Part shown: positions 10,657 through 21,706 of the stretch, piece by piece
How positions within the stretch are numbered: position 1 is the first letter of the stretch
How the letters are laid out: every line of letters begins with the position of its first letter
Assembly: GCA_951394045.1 (NCBI GenBank)
Contig: OX596000.1
Span: forward strand, 806,001 to 870,000
Reading direction: 5' to 3'
Length of the DNA: 64,000 nt
Origin: Nitzschia sp. DOCU1
Lineage: Eukaryota; Bacillariophyta; Bacillariophyceae; Bacillariales; Bacillariaceae
Translations under genes and position numbers: made by a program
Notes under the pieces: model-generated
Databases searched by the model: none
What the model was told of the DNA's origin: nothing
The model's input: only the letters and a program-made list of their open reading frames with translations

Positions 10657-12391
10657 TTAATATCCTGGATCTGAGGTTATATCGCTCACGTAGGAGTGCT
10701 GATCATTCGCGGCGGGAGGAAACACAGGGATTGGATCTGGAAGCTCTCCGTATTCCATGTCCGAGCTCTTGGGAATTACTTGACCCCCATAGATATAGTT
10801 GTATGGATCGTGTCCGCCGGGAGTACCATTCCATTCGTCATAGACTATTCCCGCAGACGGAGGTTGCAGTTGAGGATTGGGCATTCCCAGCATCATATTT
10901 CGTCGGTGTGGAAGATTACCAGTCGCGTAGACGTGGCAACGCTGCAATGCATCATATAGTGGTCGTGCTGCCGGCGGCGTTGGAATCTGTCCACTCAATA
11001 GTTCCATACCCGAGACTTCCCGGCCATAGAAACGTTCATTGACTCGATTTCGGGTAACAATAACTTTCCCTGCCAATGAAACTCCAGCGTACAATCCCTT
11101 ACTCAATGAGTAGGTATAGATAGGAGCGAGTTTTCCGGGAGAAGCGCCTAGATCAGCTTCAATCGCTCTTCCAAGAGGCCCCACAGCAACTCCAATATCC
11201 GCGCCAAGCTGAATATTGCCATTATTGCTGAACATCATTTCCACGGCATCGTCGGTCATGAGCAAAAATACGTGATCTGAAACCTGCGCTCCAATCAAAG
11301 CTACAAGGAAATAGAGAAACGGAAAATAAAGATAGAAGCACAAAGGAAGTTGTGGTGAGCTTGCAGAATCCATAGATAGAGTAAGAGACAAAAGGAGCTC
11401 TTCACCGCTTACCTCCCCAGCTCACGCCAGCGGTTCCAATGGCGCATGGTGCACTCCATTGCTGATCGCCAAGACGAGCGACCACTAAACCAGTTCCAAA
11501 CTCCACGCCTGCTAATCCAAAGCCTCCCTTGACGACAGTCAACACTGCAATACCCTTGGCTTCCTCCAATAGTTTCGCTGGAATTCGAACTCCATCCAAA
11601 TCGACCAAGTTCGGGCTAAGTCCTTTACAATCTTCCTGACACTGCTGGATCTCTCGAGCTTCACCAGTCAGGAAATTCTCCGTATCAATGACACTCCCCA
11701 TACGTTTGGGAGAAGGCAATAGATTATTGAGAGTGTACGCTGCTTTCCGGACTTCGTGCCCCAGAGTAAATGCCAGTGGCGAATTTAGAAATCGTTTTGG
11801 ATCTGTCGGATCGATATGATTGAATCGCATCGCGTTGCTATTTGAATTTCTCAACTCTTCCTGTAAGGGCTGTAGCTGTTCCCAGCAGGGCCCACAGACT
11901 CGGAGTGGTTCCCTCGCCAGCTGAAATCGCTCTTCCAGTCCTTTTCCATACAAAAGTTGTTGATTCTCATCCAAATACGACAGCATCCTATCTGGATCTG
12001 GGTCTGGCGTAAAGCTGTACATTTGAGCGTCGGCGCGTGGACTTGCTTGTTTGCCTGCATCGGGTGACAATACAATGCTCGAGGGCGGAATCAAGGCTCG
12101 TTGATCACTGCATCGATTACAGAAAATCTTGCCGCACAAACGGCAGTGATGGCGACGATTAATGGGATTGAATTCATCCCGGCAAGTCATACAACGATCT
12201 TGCAAGGCATTGTACTCCCAGGGACTCGACAACGTTGCCACACTGTGCGGTTGTTCAAAAGGTGCAGGGGCAGCCGCAGGTGTCGTGTTTTCAGCGCTGC
12301 GACTCTCTTCAATAGCAGGAGTCACGACCGCCCCGTCCCCTTTTTCTTCTTCCGGAGGGGGTGGCATGTCCTTGACAATCGTGCCCATCAT
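10657..12391 (-). CDS. FYVE zinc finger + SYLF lipid-binding domain protein
   Basis: Exon 1 is 12391-11413 and exon 2 is 11300-10657, with a 112 bp intron at 11301-11412. The product is about 540 residues. After a Pro/Glu-rich N-terminus comes a FYVE-type finger with CMTC and the signature RRHHCRLCGKIFCNRCS (about residues 67-97). Its last Cys pair (VCGPCW) follows a long insert near residue 165. A SYLF domain follows (from about residue 270: AKGIAVLTVVKGGFGLAGVE, then GALIGAQVSDHVFLL across the intron). FYVE binds PI3P on endosomes; SYLF binds phosphoinositides and sometimes actin. The protein therefore probably acts on endosomal membranes (inference). The tail is Pro-rich. Confidence 0.9.
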
Positions 12392-12755
12392 GTTGTCTTG
12401 ACTTTCTATCTATGGTGCTGAATCCAATGAAACTCCAACAAGTAGCTTCCACCACAAGATAATTTTGCAACTGTGTATTATTCCAACAAGATGTTGTGAA
12501 GTTGAAATGAACGAAATGGAACTTTTTCTCGTCACATCCATCGTCATCCCGAAGCGGAGAGAACATCGCGTGTCGTCGTCGTGGTGTGACGCGCCTGCCC
12601 GTCATTCTTGTTCGGGAGCGGTGACCCATCGACACCTTTCGAGTACAACGGTATTCCTGTATCGTTGTATCGTATCTAAGTGCCTATTTTAAGTTTTTGA
12701 CCATTTGGATTCAACAGGCACGGAATTCTTTCGCGCCAGGCCTGTCATGTGAGCG
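12392..12755. other. Divergent promoter region
   Basis: About 360 bp between the FYVE-SYLF start and the sugar-transporter start; likely both promoters. No other feature seen. Confidence 0.4.
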
Positions 12756-15071
12756 ATGCTTCTTCCTCTAAATACGAGAGCCTGTCGATCCATTCCAACG
12801 CACACACTTATGTTGGATGCCAACCATGGCCAAAGCAGCATTTTCGGATTTCGATTTCAGACTTTCAATTATTCATTTCGGTATCTCCCAATCACCACCA
12901 TGTCGACAAGTGCTGCTGCTGAGACCAGCAGCTCGACAGCGTATCCACTCATGGTAGATGATGATTCTGCAGCCATAGGGAGTCTGGTTCCCCCACAAGA
13001 TTCATTAGCTTCAGCGCCAGACAAAACTCAAGAGATCTCCACAGCAGGACATGGCTCGAATCATACAAACGCAGATACTTTCACTCCAACACCAATGATT
13101 CCGCATTTGGCAGCAGCGACAGCAGGCGTACAAATTGATTACTACGGCTTGGCGCTGGTGTTTTTGGCGCCTGCATTGGGTGGATTTTTATATGGTTACG
13201 ATATTGGGGCTACCTCGTTTGGTTTGGCCATGTTACGATCTTCTCGCGATCCCGACACGTGGTGGCATGATTTTTCAATGATGAAGCAAGGAATACTAGT
13301 GAGCGCTCTTAGTTTGGGAGCACTGCTGGGTAGTCATGTAGTACTCGTGTATCTGGCAAAGAGTATTGGAAGACGAAAAGAAATTCGGATTGCCGCTTCC
13401 TTGTTTATTGTCGGTGCCATGTTAAATGTCATGTCTGGTACTATTTTCGCAACGACGCAAGTGGGAAGATTTGGTTTGGGCATTGGCATTGTGACTTTAA
13501 TCTCGGGGCGACTATTATATGGAGCAGGCGTGGGATTCATCATGCATGGTGCACCCACGTACATGGCAGAAATGTCCCCTAGCAAGGTCAGAGGTGCTGT
13601 AGTATCCGCAAAAGAAACTGTAATTGTGTTTGGAATTGTGGTACGTTCACTAAGTCCTACTGTATGGCTCCTGTCGAGCAATCGTCAACGAAAAGGAAAA
13701 TCTAATCTATTTGTGGTTGTCATCGTTTCAGGTCGGAATGCTCATGGGTGATTTGATGAGTGACTATCCTGACAACTGGAGTGGTACGAACGATGAGCGT
13801 GCTGTTGTTTGGATAACAAAATTTTGCATGACGACTGAACTCACACACTTTTCTCTCTTTCTATCACAATGCCAGATTTGTATGCTTTTGAAATCTTGGG
13901 AGCGGTGTCTATGCTATTCCTGACTTTCAAGATTCCCCGTAGCAAACGTTGGCTGCTCATGAAAGGTTACCGCGAAGAGGCAAAGGAAAGTATGCAATTT
14001 GTATACAAGGGAAACGTGGAGGATGAATTTGAACGCATGGCGGAAACGATTGGAAGCTTGTGCTGCCGCAATGATGCCAATGATGGTGAGGACGATGATT
14101 TCTCCGCTACTGGCAGCGTCTGCAGTAGCAGCCAAGACTTTGCGGGAGGCTTGAATTACAAGGGAGAAACTAGAATTCGTCATCATCACAAGCGAGACAT
14201 ATCCCTGATTGATGAGATGCCGGTGGATGACGCGTCACTGACTCAAGATGGCTCTTGCTCTACAAGAAGTGAATCACTTGATGAAGAAGGCCACCCCCGT
14301 CTGACAGCTCGCAAATACCGACCGATTATGGTGATCGGATTGACCTTGCTAGTGGCTCAGCAAGCCTCTGGACAGCCATCGGTTTTGGCGTACAGTCGGG
14401 TGCTGTTTGAAGCCGCAGGGTGGAAGGGCCATGCTAGCGTTATTACAGTCTTGATCATGGGACTAACTTCCGGCATGACTGTGTCTGTGGTGGATCGGTT
14501 GGGTCGCAAAGTGCTCCTCATGTCGGGATGCGTAATCATGTGTCTAGCCTTGCTCTCTTTGGCACTTGGTTTTTGGGGATGGGAGCATGAAGGAGCGAAT
14601 GGAAAGAACGAACTCAGCAATTGGCAGCAAAATTTGGTCTTGTGGAGTATGTTTGTTTACATTGCGGGGTACCAAGTTGGATACGGCCCAATTACATGGA
14701 CGCTTCTCAGCGAAATTTATCCTTCTGAAATTCGTGGAACTGCCATGGCGCTGAGCGTGGAAGTCAACTTTTTCTTCAAGTTCTTGACACAACTTTTATT
14801 CCCCCTTGTGCAAGAGCATTTGGGCTGGGGATGCACTTTTATTGTCTTTGCGTGCTTGCTCGTTGTGAGCTTTTTGTTTATCCTTCTCAAGGTACCCGAG
14901 ACGAGAGGAATGACTTTGGAAGAGATTCAATGGCAACTTCGAGGGCTGAGACAGCCTTCTCGTATTCAGAAGGTTGAAAAGCCGCTGTCAAGTCCTCTAC
15001 TGCAATCACGGGGCGACGATGAATCCCCCGCTTTGGCGACGAAGCAACACGGATTGACTCCAATCGTCTGA
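12756..15071 (+). CDS. MFS sugar (hexose-type) transporter, three exons
   Basis: Exons 12756-13640, 13732-13783 and 13876-15071 (introns of 91 and 92 bp) give up to 710 residues. The tiny 52-base exon 2 restores GIV|VGMLMGDLMSDYPDNWS|DLYAFE. Family marks: ALGGFLYGYDIGATS in helix 1, SIGRRKEIRIA after helix 2, PSKVRG, IPRSKRWLL before the central loop, and YQVGYGPITWTLLSEIYP in helix 10, with about 12 helices in all. The central cytoplasmic loop is enlarged and acidic/Ser-rich (about 120 residues), so it may be regulatory. An internal ATG at 12901 in CACC context could be the true start, giving a shorter N-terminus. Substrate is probably a monosaccharide, but this is not certain. Confidence 0.9.
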
Positions 15072-15472
15072 TTTCGCTTTTTCAGATTCACTCGCCGTTT
15101 CGTGTCGCAACGCGACAACGCAAACAGCAAGTTTTTGCGGCGGAACCTCATTCGGACCATCGGTCGGCACCACTTTTGAGATGTGGAGAGCTTGCCAGTG
15201 TTTTCACGCGCCCAGACCAAGCACATATGTGCAAGACCAAGACCAAGTAGTCTGGTAGCACGTTTGCCGTGTTGAAATTAACTCTATGCTGGTCCTTCCG
15301 GCGTCGTTACAAGTTCTACGTCGACGACATGAGGCTCTACTGGAAACAGCCTTCCGCCACTCGTTGCGAGCAGAGGTTGCCACAACAATGTCGTTTAATC
15401 AGCTTTGCTTGAATAAAGAAACAATTCAAATACAGTAACTAGCTACAATTTCTATTGCCTAACAGTTTTTGG
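15072..15472. other. Intergenic between converging genes
   Basis: 400 bp between two stop codons facing each other. No supported feature apart from the expected 3' UTRs. Confidence 0.4.
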
Positions 15473-16294
15473 TCACGATGCCACCCCGATGGCATAGGAT
15501 GGAACATATTGTTCCAAGAATTTTCGTTCTCGTCGTTTGTAACTTCCCAAAGTCAAAAGATTGCGAAGTGTCCGACGAATTTCTTCCATGCGTTCTTGAC
15601 GCTCCATACGTCCTAAAGTCTCATATGTCCAGTGTCGGTTCACCCGGACTCGCTCCGTCTCTTGTGCCGCATTGTACATGTCTACGATTGGGACGCCAAG
15701 TGATCTTAACAAATCGACGCGGTATTTGGGGGTCGTTCGAAGTTCTGTCAGCTGTCGTCGTTTCGGTGTTCGAACTCTTTCATATCTGACAACCGTAAGT
15801 TTGATTGTTCGAAAGCTTTCCCATGCGATGGAAAGGGGCGGGCCCCGAATACCTCCTGGATTGTCACCCAGAGTGATGGGGTATTCTCGAATTTCGACCT
15901 TGGCAAATCGAACTACTTTTCTCTGGTTCTTGGTTTCTTCTTCTACTTCTTCTTCATGATCATTGTCACTTTCCTTGGTCGACTGGTGCAGTTCATCAAG
16001 ATCGTTTTGAGAAGTTCGGAACCACCCAATTGTGCTCTTTTTACGTTCCAGCAGCAGAATCTTTCGCTCGTCCAAGCCCTTCATGGGTGCTCGTGACGAG
16101 TTTCGCCTTGGCTTTTCCTCTTCTTCAGGCACTAGTTCCTGACTAATGTACTCTTCCATTTGGGAATTTTTCCTCACATCACCGCGCAAGAGACTGGTGA
16201 TGGACGACGATCGACGCGGCGGCCGCGTCGTCGTGGAACATCTTTTCCGAGGTAGCTTTCTGGTTGTCGTCGGGACTGTAGTAGGGGCTATCAT
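15473..16294 (-). CDS. Unknown protein with IREYP…LGDNPGG…GPP signature (paralogue A)
   Basis: 273 residues from an ATG at 16294. The N-terminal half is basic, Ser/Thr-rich, then acidic (EEEVEEETKNQ). The C-terminal half holds the block VRFAKVEIREYPITLGDNPG, followed by GPPLSIAW, then an Arg/Glu-rich helical tail. The gene at 17008-17997 carries the same block and the same tail layout, so the two are neighbouring paralogues. I have seen 'REY…LGDNP' type signatures described for stramenopile uncharacterised families, but I cannot name a function. No signal peptide or membrane span. The tail is predicted helical and might be nucleic-acid or protein binding (speculation). Confidence 0.75.
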   Translation of the reverse strand: MIAPTTVPTTTRKLPRKRCSTTTRPPRRSSSITSLLRGDVRKNSQMEEYISQELVPEEEEKPRRNSSRAPMKGLDERKILLLERKKSTIGWFRTSQNDLDELHQSTKESDNDHEEEVEEETKNQRKVVRFAKVEIREYPITLGDNPGGIRGPPLSIAWESFRTIKLTVVRYERVRTPKRRQLTELRTTPKYRVDLLRSLGVPIVDMYNAAQETERVRVNRHWTYETLGRMERQERMEEIRRTLRNLLTLGSYKRRERKFLEQYVPSYAIGVAS

Positions 16295-17007
16295 ACTCCG
16301 TTATCTGTTTTGGGTTTCGGTCCTGTCGTTTTTATGCGTCGTCTTCTCGCTTTTTCATCCAGTGTAAAAATAGACATCGAAGAAAATTTGTGAAGAACAA
16401 GGGCGAAGTGGGAATGATGCTATGGTCTTCTTGATCTCGCGTGTATCGCGTTTGTTGGCGATCCGACACTTCAAGGGGTCGTGCATGCGAACCCTCGTGA
16501 TGTCACGAATTTTCGGCCCGGCGCGTTCCCCATGTTTTATCCTAGCAATTTTTAACATTAGTAAACAGCCATCTCGCAGCTTTACTTGGCATAGGCACGA
16601 TGATCTATGAAGGCATGCTCACTGCACGAGAATGGTCTTGGTTCAGAGGAGGCGGAACCTCTCTACCCTTCTGCTATGGCTAGAGACTACAGGTAGGTTT
16701 CTCTGCGTGGTACTCTAGATTTCTTTGTGTAGTACCTGCTGGTAGGTAGACGTTGTGAAGGTTCTAGCTGACACTATTCTAGCTGTTTTTTCATGAAATA
16801 ATTTCTGCTTCTGTCAGCCTGCAACTATTGAATAGCAAGGTGTTGCTAGCGGAGACGAGGTATAGCACATGGCGTGGTTCATGTCCATATCGTTGAGATT
16901 CTAATATCGTAGCTTTATTCCTGGTCCCTTTTCACACCGTGTAGGTGACTGTCAAACTATAGTACATTATGCAAACAACGGAGCTTTTGCGTCATGACCC
17001 AACGTGG
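16295..17007. other. Intergenic between the two LGDNPGG paralogues
   Basis: About 710 bp upstream of paralogue A and downstream of paralogue B, both on the minus strand. It contains short direct repeats of GGTAG/TAGTACC-like words near 16690-16760. No supported ORF or RNA. Confidence 0.4.
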
Positions 17008-17997
17008 TCATTGCTTCTTTTTACGCCTGCTGTTCTTTGTCCTTGGCTTTGTCGATCGGGAAGGGACGTGTTCCGCCAAGTAAGCCTTTTCCTCCCGCCG
17101 AATTTTGCCAAATGACACGAGGTTCTTCCATTTTCTTCGAAGCTTCTCAAAAAATTCTTCACGTCTACTGCAATGTAATCGACACAACGTCGACATTCGT
17201 CGACGACGCGCTCGTTTTGCCTCCTTTGCGGCAGTCAAAATGTCCCCCAGCCCATATCCAGTCTTTTTCAATAATGTAAAGCGAAAATCTGGAGACATTC
17301 GCAACTCTTCTGTCTTTCGTCGATGATCATTTCGAGCCATTTCATACTTTTCAATGTCAATGCTGGCGAATGGTATATATCGCCACCCAATTGTGACCGG
17401 TGGGCCCACGAGGGATCCTCCTGGATTGTCCCCCAGAAGCATGGGGTATTCCCTGATTCGAACTTCTGAGAAGGTGACCCCCCTGGTCATCCCTGCGTCA
17501 TCAGCCTGCTTGGATTCATCATCCAACATTAAATCATCCATAATGATCTCATTCAAGGAGGCTTCCAGATCCATCATACTCTGCGTACTTGCTCGAAAGT
17601 TGGACCCATCGCTCAAACAAGCCTCTTGATGAAAGATTTTGACTGGATCTAGTTCTCGAAACTCCCCTGCCTTGAGGTCAGCCTTAAAGATCTCTAGTAG
17701 TTTTTCATCTTCCGTCTGTCCCATCGCATCTTCTTTGTGGCGCTTGTTCGAAAGTAAAGTCTTTTCTGATTTTGCCTTTTGCGACAGCTCAAAAGTGGAA
17801 AAATATCGTGGCATGGTTCTCATGCTGCTGGGAGCTACCATTTTTGTTTTCCGACTCGTTGTTGGTGTTGTTCCTGGGGTGGGATCATCGGAGTGATTCA
17901 TGACAATGTCAACAGGCTTTGCGGTAGCGTAGTTGACAGTCCCCGGCATGGTTGGAGAGTCATTACGATCTCTACTTTTGAGTTCGAAATCCAACAT
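17008..17997 (-). CDS. Unknown protein with IREYP…LGDNPGG…GPP signature (paralogue B)
   Basis: The frame is open to 18150 but has no ATG there; the first in-frame ATG is at 17997 (MLDFELKSRD), giving about 329 residues, with another at 17949. The signature VTFSEVRIREYPMLLGDNPG is followed by GPPVTIGW and a basic helical tail ending in RRKKKQ. The order and spacing match paralogue A. The N-terminal part differs (Asp/Ser/Thr-rich, PGTTPTTSRKTK), so only the C-terminal module is conserved. The very basic C-terminus could be a nuclear signal (inference). A further 5' exon cannot be excluded. Confidence 0.7.
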   Translation of the reverse strand: MLDFELKSRDRNDSPTMPGTVNYATAKPVDIVMNHSDDPTPGTTPTTSRKTKMVAPSSMRTMPRYFSTFELSQKAKSEKTLLSNKRHKEDAMGQTEDEKLLEIFKADLKAGEFRELDPVKIFHQEACLSDGSNFRASTQSMMDLEASLNEIIMDDLMLDDESKQADDAGMTRGVTFSEVRIREYPMLLGDNPGGSLVGPPVTIGWRYIPFASIDIEKYEMARNDHRRKTEELRMSPDFRFTLLKKTGYGLGDILTAAKEAKRARRRRMSTLCRLHCSRREEFFEKLRRKWKNLVSFGKIRREEKAYLAEHVPSRSTKPRTKNSRRKKKQ

Positions 17998-18277
17998 GAG
18001 GAGGGTGGTCTCGAGATTCTGGGGAAAATGCAATTCGCTAGGAAACAGGTGGATACAGCAACGATAGGTGATCCAAATATGAAATTCCTCCAGGGCAACG
18101 CATTCGCTGATTACGTCGCTTTGATAGTAGAGGAACAATGACAAAGGCACTCTTGGAGAGCGGCGTCAATGGCGAGGGAAACGTGATATGATGAAGTCCT
18201 ATTTGGCTGTGCAATCTTACTTTGGGTATCATAGAAGGCCCGGCCTGGATGAAAATCTCACTGGAACTGCGCTTGTG

Positions 18278-19223
18278 GGTAACTTGCCACGCTGACGGAT
18301 GGGAGCATGACAAATACTATGGAGGTCGAGGTCGATTCGGCGCGTAGTGCTTGGAATTTAGCATAAGTACTCCGCTTAAGGCTACGAATTTAGCCAAAGC
18401 ATTTCACTTAAGGCTATGAATTTAGCCAAAGTATTCTCTTACGGTAAGGCTACGAATTTAGCTTCACCCGCGCATCGCGTTGCTTCCGAACCACGCACAA
18501 TAACGCAACAATAGCCAAAACAGTGACAAACGCGGCTTTTCCGAAATCGCGTGGTTGCAAAATAGTGTGTTACGAAACTGCGTGTTGTGAAATCTCGGGA
18601 AATCACCTGGAGTTACGAAAGCGCGTCTTGCGAAATCGTGTTGTGGTGCAAAATGGCTTCTTATGAAATCTTGTTTTACGAAATTGCGTCTTGTGAAGTC
18701 TTAAGAAATCGCGTAGTGTTACGAAAACGAGTGGTGCGAAATCGCGTCTTATGAAATATTGTGTTCCAAAAAGCGTGCATTGCGAAATCTAGTGTGACGA
18801 AAGCGCGTGCTCTACTAGCTACCGATAGTACTTGCGTCGTCTACTGGGGCCGTGAAGTAGCGTAATGTTAATGATAATGCTCTGGCTAGCACTGGCGTCG
18901 TTGACGCCGATGCCCCCGCCGCTATAGTCATAAAATAACATAACAAGACAGAGCAAGAACATTAGCAGTGATGTGGCTGGCATCACTATTGCTCTCGCAG
19001 ATCTATCTAGCTAGCTAGAGTAGTGGTGTTATTCGTTGAGTGAATGTAGTCATACAGCTCGAGGAGCATGCAGCTTACAGATCTTTCGGAGAGATCCAAA
19101 GCAATCCTCGTGGCTGCCTCGGCAAGAAGAGTAGCAAGGATCTTAGTTTACCAGAAAGCGATTCAGCGCAAAGCGCGGAATCGAGCTAATCAAAATCTCA
19201 TCCGTCAGTGTGGAAAATTTGCC
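18278..19223. mobile_element. TIR-bounded repeat unit 1 (diverged copy)
   Basis: First of three units. It starts with GGTAACTTGCCACGCTGACG and ends with CATCCGTCAGTGTGG AAAATTTGCC, whose reverse complement matches the start; unit 1 has one change in the core. It contains no credible protein gene. The left part has short repeats around GAATTTAGCCAAAG; the middle has ~15 bp degenerate repeats of the form CGAAATCGCGTCTTA; the right part is unique. It looks like a non-autonomous DNA element (MITE-like) or a satellite founder (inference). It is followed by a ~115 bp spacer (19224-19338) found only here. Confidence 0.6.
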
Positions 19224-19338
19224 GCGCTTGTCGTTCATGCGGCGACGCTCCGTGCTATCCGATGGGTGCGCGCATATGGTTCGTTTGACTCGATCGGTCG
19301 TGTCAATTCTCCAGGCTGGAGTGCATCTCAAAACTTTT

Positions 19339-20283
19339 GGTAACTTGCCACACTGACGGATGGGGAAATGAAAAATACTATGGAGGTCGAAATCGATTCG
19401 GCGCGCAGTGCTTGGAACTTAGCATAAGTATTCCACGCAGAGCTTCAAATTTAGCGTAAGTATTCCACGCAGAGCTTCAAATTTAGCATAAGTATGGTAC
19501 GCAGAGCTACGAATTTAGCTTCACCCGCGCATCGCGTTGCTTCCGAACCACGCACAATAACACAACAATAGCCAAAACAGTGGCGAACGCGGCTGTTCCG
19601 AAATCGCGTGGTTGCAAAATAGTGTGTTACGAAACTGCGTGTTGTGAAATCTCGGGAAATCACCTGGAGTTACGAAAGCGCGTCCTGCGAAATCGCGTTG
19701 TGGTGCGAAATGGCTTCTTATGAAATCTTGTTTTGCGAAATTGCGTCTTGTGAAGTCTTAGGAAATCGCGTAGTGTTACGAAAGCGAGTGGTGCGAAATC
19801 GCGTCTTATGAAATATTGTGTTCCGAAAAGCGTGCATTGCGAAATCTAGTGTGACGAAAGCGCGTGCTCTACTAGCTACCGATAGTACTTGCGTCGTCTA
19901 CTGGGGCCGTGAAGTAGCGTAATGTTAATGATAATGCTCTGGCTAGCACTGGCGTCGTTGACGCTGACGCCCCCGCCGCTATAGTCAATTAGTAACATAA
20001 CAAGACAGAGCAAGAACATTAGCAGTGATGTGGCTGGCATCGCTATTGGTCTCGCAGATCTAGCTAGCTAGAGTAGTGGTGTTATTCGTTGAGTGAATGT
20101 AGTCATACAGCTCGAGGAGCATGCAGCTTACAGATCTTTCAGAGAGATCCAAAGCGATCCTCGTGGCTGTCTCGGCAAGAAGATTACCAGGTAGCAAGGA
20201 TCTCAGTTTACCAGAAAATGATTCCGCGCTTCGCGCGGAATCGAGCTAATCAAAATCTCATCCGTCAGTGTGGAAAATTTGCC
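19339..20283. mobile_element. TIR-bounded repeat unit 2
   Basis: 945 bp unit running from GGTAACTTGCCACACTGACG to CCGTCAGTGTGGAAAATTTG CC. The 15 bp core CCACACTGACGGATG is perfectly inverted at the right end (20259-20273). The left part has a ~33 bp sequence (AGTATTCCACGCAGAGCTTC) repeated two to three times. The middle (about 19598-19866) is built of ~15 bp degenerate repeats. A perfect 10 bp stem hairpin lies at 20220-20242. It has no credible coding capacity. Repeats with period 952 bp into unit 3. Confidence 0.7.
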
Positions 20284-20290
20284 AACTTTT

Positions 20291-21235
20291 GGTAACTTGC
20301 CACACTGACGGATGGGGAAATGAAAAATACTATGGAGGTCGAAATCGATTCGGCGCGCAGTGCTTGGAACTTAGCATAAGTATTCCACGCAGAGCTTCAA
20401 ATTTAGCGTAAGTATTCCACGCAGAGCTTCAAATTTAGCATAAGTATGGTACGCAGAGCTACGAATTTAGCTTCACCCGCGCATCGCGTTGCTTCCGAAC
20501 CACGCACAATAACACAACAATAGCCAAAACAGTGGCGAACGCGGCTGTTCCGAAATCGCGTGGTTGCAAAATAGTGTGTTACGAAACTGCGTGTTGTGAA
20601 ATCTCGGGAAATCACCTGGAGTTACGAAAGCGCGTCCTGCGAAATCGCGTTGTGGTGCGAAATGGCTTCTTATGAAATCTTGTTTTGCGAAATTGCGTCT
20701 TGTGAAGTCTTAGGAAATCGCGTAGTGTTACGAAAGCGAGTGGTGCGAAATCGCGTCTTATGAAATATTGTGTTCCGAAAAGCGTGCATTGCGAAATCTA
20801 GTGTGACGAAAGCGCGTGCTCTACTAGCTACCGATAGTACTTGCGTCGTCTACTGGGGCCGTGAAGTAGCGTAATGTTAATGATAATGCTCTGGCTAGCA
20901 CTGGCGTCGTTGACGCTGACGCCCCCGCCGCTATAGTCAATTAGTAACATAACAAGACAGAGCAAGAACATTAGCAGTGATGTGGCTGGCATCGCTATTG
21001 GTCTCGCAGATCTAGCTAGCTAGAGTAGTGGTGTTATTCGTTGAGTGAATGTAGTCATACAGCTCGAGGAGCATGCAGCTTACAGATCTTTCAGAGAGAT
21101 CCAAAGCGATCCTCGTGGCTGTCTCGGCAAGAAGATTACCAGGTAGCAAGGATCTCAGTTTACCAGAAAATGATTCCGCGCTTCGCGCGGAATCGAGCTA
21201 ATCAAAATCTCATCCGTCAGTGTGGAAAATTTGCC
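20291..21235. mobile_element. TIR-bounded repeat unit 3, near-identical to unit 2
   Basis: Same length and content as unit 2, displaced by 952 bp. By eye I find no differences over the stretches compared. The short sequence AACTTTT separates units 2 and 3 and also follows unit 3, so it may be the direct-repeat junction. Near-identity points to recent tandem duplication. Short ORFs inside are shared by units only because the DNA is repeated. Confidence 0.7.
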
Positions 21236-21706
21236 AACTTTTGTGATTTTTCATGTCACGGATTTAATGGTTTTTTGTCCGCGAAATCGCGCGCTGTGAT
21301 TGGTGTAGACGTGTCAGGGCTTTAATTAAATTTAAATTTTAAGCGTATGTGTGATGATATGTAGTTTTATGTGCGTGGTCATTTAAAGGCGATGTGATTG
21401 GACCATGGACAAATGTGACATGTCATGGTCAGAACAAATGACATCCATTGTGGTCATTGTGATTGGACCAAGCATGTCCTCGGATGGCCCGGTGCCATGC
21501 AACGCCGGTGCGCGTTTGCCACACTCTGTCGGCAGCAATTTTCTAATTCTTCTTGGCATCAGATGGAGTTGGCATGGCCGGCGCCGGCCGAGGACATGAT
21601 GGTTCCATGGCAAGCACGAAACGAAAAATGTGCATGGAACGAGGTATCTTGTGCAAAAGTCTATCTCATGGCATCTATGTTTAGCTATCTTTAATGATCT
21701 ATCGAC
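21236..21706. other. Non-coding flank of the repeat array
   Basis: About 470 bp. Contains the direct repeat GTGATTGGACCA near 21388 and 21460 and an AT-rich patch near 21320-21345. No supported gene. Confidence 0.35.

Noticed and set aside
19068..21325. Repeated short ORFs in the TIR units
   Set aside because: They recur only because the DNA is duplicated and show no protein-like conservation.
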